Below are positions 57,495 through 64,000 of a DNA stretch of 64,000 nt, piece after piece; position 1 is the first letter of the stretch; each line of letters opens with the position of its first letter. The notes under the pieces are model-generated. The model saw only the letters and a program-made list of their open reading frames with translations, did not search any database and was not told the DNA's origin. The stretch lies in assembly GCF_020172665.1 (NCBI RefSeq), contig NZ_CP083985.1, forward strand, positions 3,042,832 through 3,106,831, written 5' to 3'. The DNA comes from [Mycobacterium] zoologicum. Lineage in GTDB: Bacteria > Actinomycetota > Actinomycetes > Mycobacteriales > Mycobacteriaceae. The position numbers and the translations under genes were made by a program.

Positions 57495-57983
57495 CTATTT
57501 CGTGCCGCCGGCCAATCCGACGGGAGCGCCGATCACATCGGTCAGCACGCCGGCCACCGGGCTCGCCGCAGCGGCACCGGCCGGCCCGGGGGCCACCATC
57601 GGCACCGGCGGAAGCCCACCGGGAGCCGGTGGAATGGGGGCGATCGGCACCGGGGGCACCGGGCCAGGCAGGCCCATCGGCACCACCGGACCGGCAAGAG
57701 TTGTCAGGTCAGCGACGGCAGGACCGCAGGGAGCGGCTCCGCCGGCGGTGGTTACATCGACCAGCGTCGCTTCGGCGGCCACTGGCGCGCCGGCGATCGC
57801 GGGGGCACCGGCATCTGCTGGACCGACGAACGAGGTCAGTCCCCCGTTGCAGATCGGGCCGCCGGTCGGCAGCGGCACCACCGAAAACGGTGTAGCAGCT
57901 GCGGCGGCACTGCACACCAATGCAGCGGCACACAAGCCGATACCGGTAATTGTTGCGATACCGGGTCTCCCGAGGCTCTTCAA
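57495..57983 (-). CDS. proline-rich exported protein of unknown function
   Basis: This protein has about 162 residues. With the TTG start chosen (preceded by GGAG at a good distance) it begins MKSLGRPGIATITGIGLCAAALVCSAAAAA, a signal peptide. The mature part has paired Cys (PICNGG; PCGPA) and a repetitive Pro/Gly/Ala/Val region (GLPGPVPPVPIAPIPPAPG). A TTG four codons earlier has no ribosome site. Probably a secreted wall-associated protein; no family recognised. Confidence 0.65.
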   Translation of the reverse strand: MKSLGRPGIATITGIGLCAAALVCSAAAAATPFSVVPLPTGGPICNGGLTSFVGPADAGAPAIAGAPVAAEATLVDVTTAGGAAPCGPAVADLTTLAGPVVPMGLPGPVPPVPIAPIPPAPGGLPPVPMVAPGPAGAAAASPVAGVLTDVIGAPVGLAGGTK

Positions 57984-58135
57984 CGCACACTCCAATTACT
58001 AGTATCCAGCCCCCCGGACACGCAGTTTTTGAACTGCGGAATGAACCGTATCACAAGGTTGTAAGTCACCCGGACCGCAAATTGATCCGTTATCGGACTG
58101 ATGCGAATCAGCCACGTTCACTCAAAAAAACGAAG

Positions 58136-58208
58136 TGGAGCTAAGGGGACTCGAACCCCTGACCCCCACACTGCCAGTGTGGTGCGCTACCAGCTGCGCC
58201 ATAGCCCC
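58136..58208 (-). tRNA. tRNA-Ala (anticodon GGC)
   Basis: 73 nt with full cloverleaf: acceptor GGGGCTA with TAGCTCC, D-arm GCGCAGCTGGTAGCGC, anticodon stem CCACA/TGTGG around CTGGCAG, T-arm with GGTTCGAGTCCC. The acceptor contains the G3-U70 wobble pair that defines alanine tRNAs. The discriminator is A; CCA is not encoded. Confidence 0.97.
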
Positions 58209-58280
58209 GCGATGTCGTGCTCATCGAAGCTACACCACCGCCATACCCGCGCTCAAAACGCCTGGTCGGTCATTCGCCAC

Positions 58281-58730
58281 TCAGGCGGGATTCTGGGTCT
58301 GATGCCGCCCGTACGGCACCGCGTCGAGCAGGGTGACCGTCACGCTGGCCCCGCTGGGCACCTGGTAGCTGCGCTGCTCACCAGGACGGGCACCGGTGAG
58401 TGCCTTGCCGAGCGGCGACTGCGGCGAGTACACCTCCATGCCGCTCTGGTCGTCGTCACGAACCCCGAGCAGGAAGGTCTCGGTGTCGCCGTCCTCGTAG
58501 CGGATCGTGAGCACCATTCCGGGCTCGGCCACGCCGTCGTCCGGCGGGTCCTCTCCGACCACCGCGACCGCCAGCAGGTCGTGGATCTGGTGAATCCGGG
58601 CTTGCCGGGACTGCTGCTCGCTGAGGTCCTCAGTGCCGGAGCCACCAACCGGCTCGGACAACTCCTCCAACTCGGCCAGCAGCCGGTCCTTGGCCTGCTG
58701 TGTCATCCAGACACCCTGCGAATCAGACAC
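58281..58730 (-). CDS. GreA/GreB-family transcription factor-like protein
   Basis: A 149-residue protein. An N-terminal helical part (MTQQAKDRLLAELEELSE...ARIHQIHDLLAVA) makes a short coiled coil. The C-terminal FKBP-like domain has GMVLTIRYEDGDTETFLLG, YSPQSPLGKALTGARPGEQRSYQVPSG, as in GreA. The acidic tip residues are present but the coiled coil is shorter than in true GreA (about 158), so it is more like the mycobacterial GreA-like proteins that bind RNA polymerase in another way. GTG start with GGAG upstream. Confidence 0.83.
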   Translation of the reverse strand: MSDSQGVWMTQQAKDRLLAELEELSEPVGGSGTEDLSEQQSRQARIHQIHDLLAVAVVGEDPPDDGVAEPGMVLTIRYEDGDTETFLLGVRDDDQSGMEVYSPQSPLGKALTGARPGEQRSYQVPSGASVTVTLLDAVPYGRHQTQNPA

Positions 58731-58775
58731 CGCCCACTCTCCTTTACCCCAACATCTGCATCGCGTCGCCCCGTG

Positions 58776-60032
58776 TCAACGCAATGGATCAAGCTCACGC
58801 AGCACGGCCGACTGTTTGCCAGTGGTGATCTGCTCAGCCAACAGCCGACCCGTCACCGGACCGTGTGTCATGCCCCACATACCGTGCCCACCCGCGACAT
58901 AGACCGTACGCGGACACACTTCGCCCACCACGGGCCGCCCGTCCGGACTGACCGGGCGCGGGCCCACCCACACGTCGGTGCGCTCTTCCCAGCGCACGCC
59001 ATCCAGCAGCGGACGGGTCGACGCCACGATCGCCTCGACGCGCGCTCCGACGACCTGCGCGTCCGGGTCGCCGAACTCCATGGTTCCGGCGACCCGCAGT
59101 CGGCCGCCCAGCGGAGTGCAGGCGACCCGGGCATCCGGCAGGTAGATCGGGCCGGTGACAGCCTCGTCCACCGGAACGGTGAACGAGTAGCCGCGCCCCG
59201 CCCGAACCGGCACCCGCACCCAGCGCCGAGCCAGTCGCGACATCCAGGCGCCGGTGGCGATCACCGCGGCCGCCGCGGTCAGCGTCGTACCGTCGGCTCC
59301 CGTCACCGCCACACCGTCGCCTGTCGGCGCCACGTCGATCACGTCCACGGTCTGCATTACGGCCCCGCGCTGCACCACCGCGGCCCCGAGCGCGCTCACG
59401 AACCGTCCGGGGTCGAGGAACCGCTGGCCGTCGATCCGAACGGCCGCAGCCACCTGGGCCGAGGCGAGCGGAACCCGTTGGCGCAGGCCGGTTGCGGTCA
59501 GCTCGGTGCCGAACACCGCCCCGCCGGCCTCGGCGAAGCGGGACAGTTCGTCGAGGAGCCGCTGTGCGTCGGCCATTGTGCGAAAGATCGCGGTGATCGG
59601 CGCCTCGGTGAGCGGGGCGTCGATTCCATTGGCTGCCAGCACGTCGTAGGCCTCGATGCACTCGGCGCTCAGGGGCGCGTTGGCCCGTATCGCGCGGCGC
59701 CACGCCGACGGGCGGCTGTTGACGGCGAACCGCGCCAGAAACGACCACAGTGCCGGGCCCGCTCCGAACGGAACCTGCAGCGGCGCAGTGCGGCTCAGCA
59801 GCGAACGCAGGCCGAATCGCAGGTTCGCGGGCTCGTTGAGCGGGATGGCCAGCGCCGGGGAGATCCAGCCGGCATTGCCCCACGACGAGCCGGCGGCCAC
59901 TCCGGTGCGGTCGACCACGGTGACGTCAACGCCGCGCTCCTGCAGGAACCACGCAGTCGAGAGCCCGACGATGCCGGCGCCCACCACGATCACCGATCGT
60001 GGCGCACCGTCGAAGCCGTAGGCCGCACCCAT
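58776..60032 (-). CDS. FAD-dependent D-amino-acid dehydrogenase (DadA-like)
   Basis: This protein has about 418 residues. FAD motif VIVVGAGIVGLSTAWFLQERGVDVTVVDR is at about residues 13-41 (written here in part), then GSSWGNAGWISPALAIPL (the DadA-type ASWANAG region). The C-terminal VAGGHGMWGMTHGPVTGRLLAEQI is the substrate/FAD ADP end. It deaminates a D-amino acid or similar secondary amine at the membrane. The start is uncertain; I use the ATG at 60032, which has GGAGGA but very close. Divergent context is absent; the MFS gene upstream points the same way. Confidence 0.85.
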   Translation of the reverse strand: MGAAYGFDGAPRSVIVVGAGIVGLSTAWFLQERGVDVTVVDRTGVAAGSSWGNAGWISPALAIPLNEPANLRFGLRSLLSRTAPLQVPFGAGPALWSFLARFAVNSRPSAWRRAIRANAPLSAECIEAYDVLAANGIDAPLTEAPITAIFRTMADAQRLLDELSRFAEAGGAVFGTELTATGLRQRVPLASAQVAAAVRIDGQRFLDPGRFVSALGAAVVQRGAVMQTVDVIDVAPTGDGVAVTGADGTTLTAAAAVIATGAWMSRLARRWVRVPVRAGRGYSFTVPVDEAVTGPIYLPDARVACTPLGGRLRVAGTMEFGDPDAQVVGARVEAIVASTRPLLDGVRWEERTDVWVGPRPVSPDGRPVVGEVCPRTVYVAGGHGMWGMTHGPVTGRLLAEQITTGKQSAVLRELDPLR

Positions 60033-60107
60033 TCCTCCATGATGCGGCCACCGGCGGCGTTGTGCACGACGATCATTCAAACGACCCCGGCCGCGGGTTC
60101 AAATCCG

Positions 60108-61337
60108 CTAGAGTACCTCGGTTTTCGGAGTGTCTCCGCCGATCGGGCTGCGCCCCTGGGTCTCCGGTGCCATCACCCAGGCCGCCGCCGCCACCAGCAG
60201 CACGACGCCGCTGATCGCAAATCCCCACTCGAACGACAGGCGCTGGGCGATCTGGCCCACCACCAGCGACCCGAAGATCGAGCCGAGATCGGCCATCATC
60301 TGATAGGTCGCCACCGCGGTACCGGCCCGGGCCTGATTTCCGACCAGGTCGGCGATCACGGCCTGTTGCGGCGACCCGTACATGCCGGTGGCCAATCCGC
60401 TCAGATATGCCGCGATCAAGAACACCACCAGCGACGAGCTGGCCGCGAGCAGGATGGTCGCCCCGCCGGCCACCACCAGCCCGGCGATCAGCGGGCCGCG
60501 CCGGCCGATCCGGTCGGAGAGCTGACCGCTGGGCATCACCGCACAGACGTTGCCGATGCCGATGGTCGCCAGCGCCAGGCCGGCAAACGAGGGCCCGCGG
60601 TCTAGGACCTCGGTGACGAACAGCGGCACCAGCGCGACCCGCAAACCGAACACCGACCAGCCGGTGGCGAAGTTCGACAACAGCGCCGAACGATAGGCGC
60701 GGTGCGTCAGGGCCTGCCGCACCGTGACGGAGGTCCCAGTAGATTCGGCCGGCTCGGCCAGGTGCGAGTGTCGCAGGCTGACGAAGACTACGGTGGCCGC
60801 GACCAACAGCACTGAACCGTAGAAGAGGAACGGCGCGCGCAGCCCGAAACCCGCTGTCAGACTGCCTAATACCGGCCCACCGACGGTGCCCAGCAGGAAC
60901 GCGGTGGCGAACATGCCGGCGACGCGCCCACGCGCGTCCGTCGGGCTGACCCGGATCATCAGACCCACCGCGGCAATGAAGAACATCGTCGAGCCGACCC
61001 CGCCCAGTGCCCGGAATATCAGCAACTGCCAGTAGGTCTGAACGAACGCACACGCCATCGTGGACACCGAGACGATCACCAGACCGCTCACATAGACCCG
61101 ACGCTCCCCCACCCGCTGCACCAGTACGCCGCTGACCGGCGCGAAGCACAAGCGGGTCAGCGCGAATGCCGTGATGAGGAAGGTGGTCGCTGAGATGCTC
61201 ACACCGAAATGGCGGGCGTAGACCGGCAATACCGGCGAGACCACCCCGTAGCCGAGTGCAATCAGAAAGTTGGCACCGAGCAGAACCCAGATCTCCCGCG
61301 GCAGCCGCAATCCGGCGGCCGAAGAGTCAGAGGTCAC
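60108..61337 (-). CDS. MFS multidrug-type exporter
   Basis: A 409-residue protein with twelve membrane helices. Motif A-like [19 protein letters not shown] lies between helices 2 and 3 and [17 protein letters not shown] between 8 and 9, and there is a motif C-like [15 protein letters not shown] in helix 5, which marks drug/proton antiporters. Substrate unknown. It begins with a GTG (MTSDSS) and is divergent from crcB1 by 35 bases. Confidence 0.9.
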   Translation of the reverse strand: MTSDSSAAGLRLPREIWVLLGANFLIALGYGVVSPVLPVYARHFGVSISATTFLITAFALTRLCFAPVSGVLVQRVGERRVYVSGLVIVSVSTMACAFVQTYWQLLIFRALGGVGSTMFFIAAVGLMIRVSPTDARGRVAGMFATAFLLGTVGGPVLGSLTAGFGLRAPFLFYGSVLLVAATVVFVSLRHSHLAEPAESTGTSVTVRQALTHRAYRSALLSNFATGWSVFGLRVALVPLFVTEVLDRGPSFAGLALATIGIGNVCAVMPSGQLSDRIGRRGPLIAGLVVAGGATILLAASSSLVVFLIAAYLSGLATGMYGSPQQAVIADLVGNQARAGTAVATYQMMADLGSIFGSLVVGQIAQRLSFEWGFAISGVVLLVAAAAWVMAPETQGRSPIGGDTPKTEVL

Positions 61338-61372
61338 TGGTTAACCTTAGTCGTGGAAGGAGACACCACGAC

Positions 61373-61771
61373 ATGGCAGCACCCGACGGCCGCGAACTCG
61401 CGGCGATCTTCGTCGGTGGCGCGCTGGGCGGGCTGGCCCGTGCGGTGTTGGAGACCGTCGCAGCGGCGGGTCCGGGGCAGTGGCCGTGGGCGACGTTCGG
61501 CGCCAACGTCGTCGGGGCATTCCTGTTGGGCTACTTCACCACTCGCCTACTGGAGCGGCTGCCGGTGTCGAGTTATCGCCGTCCGCTGCTCGGCACCGGA
61601 CTGTGTGGCGCGCTGACCACCTTCTCCACCCTGCAGGTCGCGATTCTGCGGATGTTCGAGCACGGGCAGCCGGGCCTGGCACTGGGATACCTGTCCGCCA
61701 GTGTGGTGGCCGGCTTGGCCGCGATCCACCTGGCCACCGGCCTGGTGCGACGGGTTCGGGCCCGCGGGTGA
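61373..61771 (+). CDS. crcB: fluoride channel subunit CrcB1 (Fluc)
   Basis: A 132-residue protein with four membrane helices. [13 protein letters not shown], the central [19 protein letters not shown] (conserved Asn) and [12 protein letters not shown] (TTFST motif) are Fluc signatures. Together with the next gene it probably forms a heterodimeric channel that lets fluoride leave the cell. GGAAGGAGA precedes the ATG. Four-base overlap (GTGA) with crcB2. Confidence 0.94.
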   Translation: MAAPDGRELAAIFVGGALGGLARAVLETVAAAGPGQWPWATFGANVVGAFLLGYFTTRLLERLPVSSYRRPLLGTGLCGALTTFSTLQVAILRMFEHGQPGLALGYLSASVVAGLAAIHLATGLVRRVRARG

Positions 61772-62133
61772 GTCCGCTGGTGTGGGTGTGGGCGGGCCTG
61801 GCCGGAGGCCTGGGCGCGGTGCTGCGCTTTCTGGTGGATCGCACCGTGGCGCGTCGCGCCGCGTCGGCGTTTCCTTCGGGCACGCTCGTGGTGAACCTCA
61901 GCGGCACCGCCGTACTGGGCCTGATGAGCGGGCTGGTTTTGCCGGCCGAGGTGACTTTGCTGGTCGGTACCGCGCTGATCGGCTCCTACACCACTTTTTC
62001 CACCTGGATGCTCGAGACGCACCGACTGGCCGAGGAACGCCAATTCGGCACGGCGGCGGCCAATATCGTCGCCGGAATCGTACTGGGGCTGACGGCCACC
62101 GAGTTCGGACGCTGGGCCGCCGGGCTGCTGTGA
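61768..62133 (+). CDS. crcB: fluoride channel subunit CrcB2 (Fluc)
   Basis: A 121-residue Fluc protein: [35 protein letters not shown] (conserved Asn), [15 protein letters not shown] (the TTFSTW pore motif). The GTG start overlaps the crcB1 stop. It corresponds to the paired crcB genes Rv3069-Rv3070 of M. tuberculosis. Confidence 0.94.
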   Translation: MSPLVWVWAGLAGGLGAVLRFLVDRTVARRAASAFPSGTLVVNLSGTAVLGLMSGLVLPAEVTLLVGTALIGSYTTFSTWMLETHRLAEERQFGTAAANIVAGIVLGLTATEFGRWAAGLL

Positions 62134-62180
62134 GCCTGATCATTGCGCCGCCCCGGTAATCTCATCACGGAGGTCTGATC

Positions 62181-62690
62181 ATGATGGGTGACCGCGACGA
62201 CGCTCAGTTGCGTCCTGCGCTGTTGCGGCTGTGGGATCGGCGAGACGCGTTCAAACCGTTTGCTGTGGCCGGCGTCGGCGCGATCGTGGGCGGGGGCGTC
62301 CTGGCGTCCGCCATCGCCGCACCCGCTCCCACCCGTCACGGTGTATGGGCGGTCGCCTACCTGGTCCTGGTGCTCGGGGTGGGCCAGTTGCTGATCGGTG
62401 CCGGACGGGTGCTGCTGGCGGCCGAGTCGCCGACGCCGAACCGAATGAGGATCGCCGCCACGGCTTTCAACATCTCCGGAGCGGCGATCGTGCTCGGTGT
62501 CGTCACCGACCACGTCGTGGTGTTCCAGTTGGGATCCGCACTGCTGTTCGGCGTGCTGGTCGAGTCGTTGTACGGCGTGCGGCACAGTGCGCGGCGTGGC
62601 TGGCCGCTGGTGGCCTACCGACTGGTCATCGTGGTACTGATCGTCAGCATCCCGATCGGAATGCTGATCACCACCGCCGGCCGCGGCTAG
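62181..62690 (+). CDS. four-helix membrane protein of unknown function
   Basis: A 169-residue protein with a polar start (MMGDRDDAQLRPALLRLW) and four hydrophobic segments (PFAVAGVGAIVGGGVLAS, GVWAVAYLVLVLGVGQLLIGA, NISGAAIVLGVVTDHVVVFQLGSALLFGVLV, LVIVVLIVSIPIGMLI). GGAGGTCT lies before tandem ATG codons. 47 bases after crcB2 and probably co-transcribed. No family recognised. Confidence 0.75.
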   Translation: MMGDRDDAQLRPALLRLWDRRDAFKPFAVAGVGAIVGGGVLASAIAAPAPTRHGVWAVAYLVLVLGVGQLLIGAGRVLLAAESPTPNRMRIAATAFNISGAAIVLGVVTDHVVVFQLGSALLFGVLVESLYGVRHSARRGWPLVAYRLVIVVLIVSIPIGMLITTAGRG

Positions 62691-63058
62691 GACGCGCCGG
62701 ACAGCAGCTTGGCCAGTACCGCGGCCTGACTGCCATCTACGGCGCGGGTCGCGGTCAACAGGGTGACTGTCTTGTGGCCCTTGGCCAAAGCGCGTAGGGC
62801 CTCAAATGCCGCCGCGCCGTCAGGGGTTCGCAGTTCAGCTTCGTAGCGGGTGACGAATTCGTCGAAGCGTTCCGGTTGGTGGTTGTACCAACTGCGCAGT
62901 TCCCGCGACGGCGACGCGTCCTTGAACCACTGGCCCACCCGCGGATCGTCCTTGTGGAATCCCCGCGGCCACACCCTGTCTACGAGTATCCGTTCACCGT
63001 CGGCAGGGCTGGGCTCGTCGTAGACGCGGGCCACCCGGAACGTCGTTTTAGCGCTCAT
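62687..63058 (-). CDS. DUF488 family protein
   Basis: A 123-residue soluble protein with the DUF488 signature: VARVYDEPSPADGERILVDRVWPRGFHKDD and DASPSRELRSWYNHQPERFDEFVTRYEAEL (quoted in short parts elsewhere: RVWPRG, SRELRSWY). The family is widespread and has no firm function. It matches Rv3073c-type proteins. Its end overlaps the convergent membrane-protein gene by four bases. Confidence 0.88.
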   Translation of the reverse strand: MSAKTTFRVARVYDEPSPADGERILVDRVWPRGFHKDDPRVGQWFKDASPSRELRSWYNHQPERFDEFVTRYEAELRTPDGAAAFEALRALAKGHKTVTLLTATRAVDGSQAAVLAKLLSGAS

Positions 63059-63145
63059 AACTCAGGATAGCGTCGCGCGCACGTCTCGCGATGTGGTGGA
63101 GGCGATCACGGGCCCGCTGCCACCCCGCCTCGACCCGCTCAAAAG

Positions 63146-63164
63146 TTAGCTTAGGCAATGCTAT
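63146..63164. promoter_or_regulatory. IdeR-like iron box upstream of the PPE gene
   Basis: This 19-mer (TTAGCTTAGGCAATGCTAT) matches the consensus TTAGGTTAGGCTAACCTAA at 14 of 19 positions, best in the left half. A -10-like TATCTT (63162-63167) overlaps its right edge, so a bound repressor would block transcription. It lies 83 bases before the PPE start. Confidence 0.55.
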
Positions 63165-63246
63165 CTTGAAGACATGTGTCGAGTCGCGTTTTGCGGACTA
63201 CAGCGCCGTTTTGCGGACGGCGACGGGTAGGCGGCTGTCGGCGCTC

Positions 63247-63882
63247 ATGGCCACGATCTGGATCGCGTCTCCACCGGAGGCGCACTCCGCCCTGCTGGGT
63301 AATGGTCCCGGCCCGGGGGCACTGCTGAGCGCCGCGAGTGCCTGGTCGGCGCTGAGCGCCGAATACGCCGCGGTGGCGGGCGAACTCGTCACCGTGCTCG
63401 GGGCCACCCGGGCGGCGGTCTGGGGCGGCCCCGGTGCGGACAGTTACGTCGCCGCGCACACGCCGTATCTGGGCTGGCTGACCCGGGCCGGCGCGGACAG
63501 CGCGCGCACCGCCGCGCAGCACGAAGTCGCGGCTGCCGCCTACAGCTCCGCCCTGGCCGCCATGCCGACGCTGGCGGAGCTGGCCCGCAACCACACCGTC
63601 CACGCTGTCCTGACCGCGACGAACTTCTTCGGCATCAACACCATCCCGATCGCGCTCAACGAGGCCGATTACGCGCGCATGTGGATCCAGGCGGCCACCG
63701 TGATGACGACGTACGACGCGGTGTCCGGGGCCGCATTGGCCTCGCTGCCCGGCACCGACCCGGCACCGCCGATACTGGCCGCGGACACCGGCACCGGCGG
63801 CGACGACGGCTCGACGGACCCCGCCGACGAAGCGAACCGCTGGTTCTGGTTCTGGTTCTGGAACATCGTCTTCGAGCAATGA
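63247..63882 (+). CDS. short PPE family protein, PPE37-like
   Basis: This protein has about 211 residues. [17 protein letters not shown] gives the PPE hallmark at residues 9-11, WGGPGADSY (about 60) is the conserved WxG-like region, and [30 protein letters not shown] (here in part: [12 protein letters not shown]) is a segment strongly recalled from PPE36/PPE37, proteins for haem-iron use exported by ESX-type systems. After about 175 residues the protein ends with an acidic Gly/Asp linker and an unusual WFWFWFW stretch made by CTGGTT repeats, with no long C-terminal domain. No PE partner is beside it in the visible sequence. Confidence 0.85.
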   Translation: MATIWIASPPEAHSALLGNGPGPGALLSAASAWSALSAEYAAVAGELVTVLGATRAAVWGGPGADSYVAAHTPYLGWLTRAGADSARTAAQHEVAAAAYSSALAAMPTLAELARNHTVHAVLTATNFFGINTIPIALNEADYARMWIQAATVMTTYDAVSGAALASLPGTDPAPPILAADTGTGGDDGSTDPADEANRWFWFWFWNIVFEQ

Positions 63883-63903
63883 TCAGAACCTGTGGATCCC
63901 GGG

Positions 63904-63990
63904 CGGGCGTGCCTTCCCGGAAGATGATCTGCAAGGAATCCGAATTCTGATCAAGACCAGCGTTGGCGCGCTGGCGGGAAGGCACGCCCG
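63904..63990. repeat. 16-bp perfect inverted repeat after the PPE gene
   Basis: CGGGCGTGCCTTCCCG (63904-63919) and CGGGAAGGCACGCCCG (63975-63990) are perfect inverses with a 55-base spacer. Inside and around them GATCAGAA (63881-63888) and TTCTGATC (63945-63952) form a second inverted pair. It could be a long terminator stem or the end of a mobile or palindromic element; the window ends before the context can be seen. Confidence 0.6.
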
Positions 63991-64000
63991 TGCTCACGGT

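Noticed and set aside
61338..61372. Fluoride riboswitch before crcB1
   Set aside because: The gap to the divergent MFS gene is only 35 bases, too short for the aptamer, and the conserved pseudoknot sequences are not seen.

Overview
The window is 64 kb of GC-rich DNA from a non-tuberculous member of the Mycobacteriaceae. The evidence is a PGRS-type Gly/Asn-rich giant protein, a PPE protein, class Ib ribonucleotide reductase genes, cyp136, fadE22, cstA and paired crcB genes. From memory, the backbone order (fecB, adhC, nrdF, flavin monooxygenase, nrdE-nrdI-nrdH, SDR, TetR, cyp136, fadE22, cstA, crcB-crcB, DUF488) matches the M. tuberculosis Rv3044-Rv3073c stretch. It is interrupted by several blocks of accessory genes. 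Assignments rest on reading the sequence and recalled family knowledge; no database search was possible.

Layout. 0-6.4 kb: 3' end of fecB, a DUF4139 protein, an AT-rich islet with a lipoprotein, a cyclase that has lost the front of its hydrolase domain, a DUF2127 membrane protein, and adhC. 6.4-10.8 kb: a vapBC pair, a CynX-type MFS transporter divergent from a GntR regulator, a DoxX protein and a nitrate/nitrite-type transporter. 10.9-15.4 kb: a 1471-residue exported PGRS protein with a Sec-type signal instead of a PE domain and an AT-richer alpha/beta-hydrolase tail. 15.7-35 kb: nrdF and nrdHIE, each with a pair of candidate NrdR boxes, separated by redox enzymes (two flavin monooxygenases, a geranylgeranyl-reductase-type flavoprotein, a P450), two PucR regulators, LuxR and TetR regulators and several exported proteins.

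35-44.9 kb: a DedA protein, a tail-to-tail response regulator/histidine kinase pair, an AAA ATPase, SDR, TetR, cyp136, a stand-alone LeuA-type regulatory domain preceded by a valine-codon leader peptide and foldable RNA, and a pyruvate-oxidase-like ThDP enzyme. 45-51.4 kb: fadE22 with an SDR, cstA with its small YbdD partner, and an L,D-transpeptidase. 51.4-57.4 kb: an accessory catabolic cluster (frameshifted CYP125-like P450, MBL hydrolase, GntR regulator, class II aldolase, amidohydrolase, D-2-hydroxyacid dehydrogenase) closed by a strong terminator. 57.5-64 kb: a proline-rich exported protein, tRNA-Ala(GGC), a GreA-like factor, a DadA-type oxidoreductase, an MFS exporter, two crcB genes, a membrane protein, a DUF488 protein, and a short PPE37-like protein behind an IdeR-like iron box.

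The most interesting item is at 42.5-43.15 kb: an orphan LeuA allosteric domain with what looks like ribosome-dependent attenuation (leader MRHLVVVAGTRSGV). This suggests a separate, valine-responsive regulatory subunit for branched-chain amino acid synthesis.
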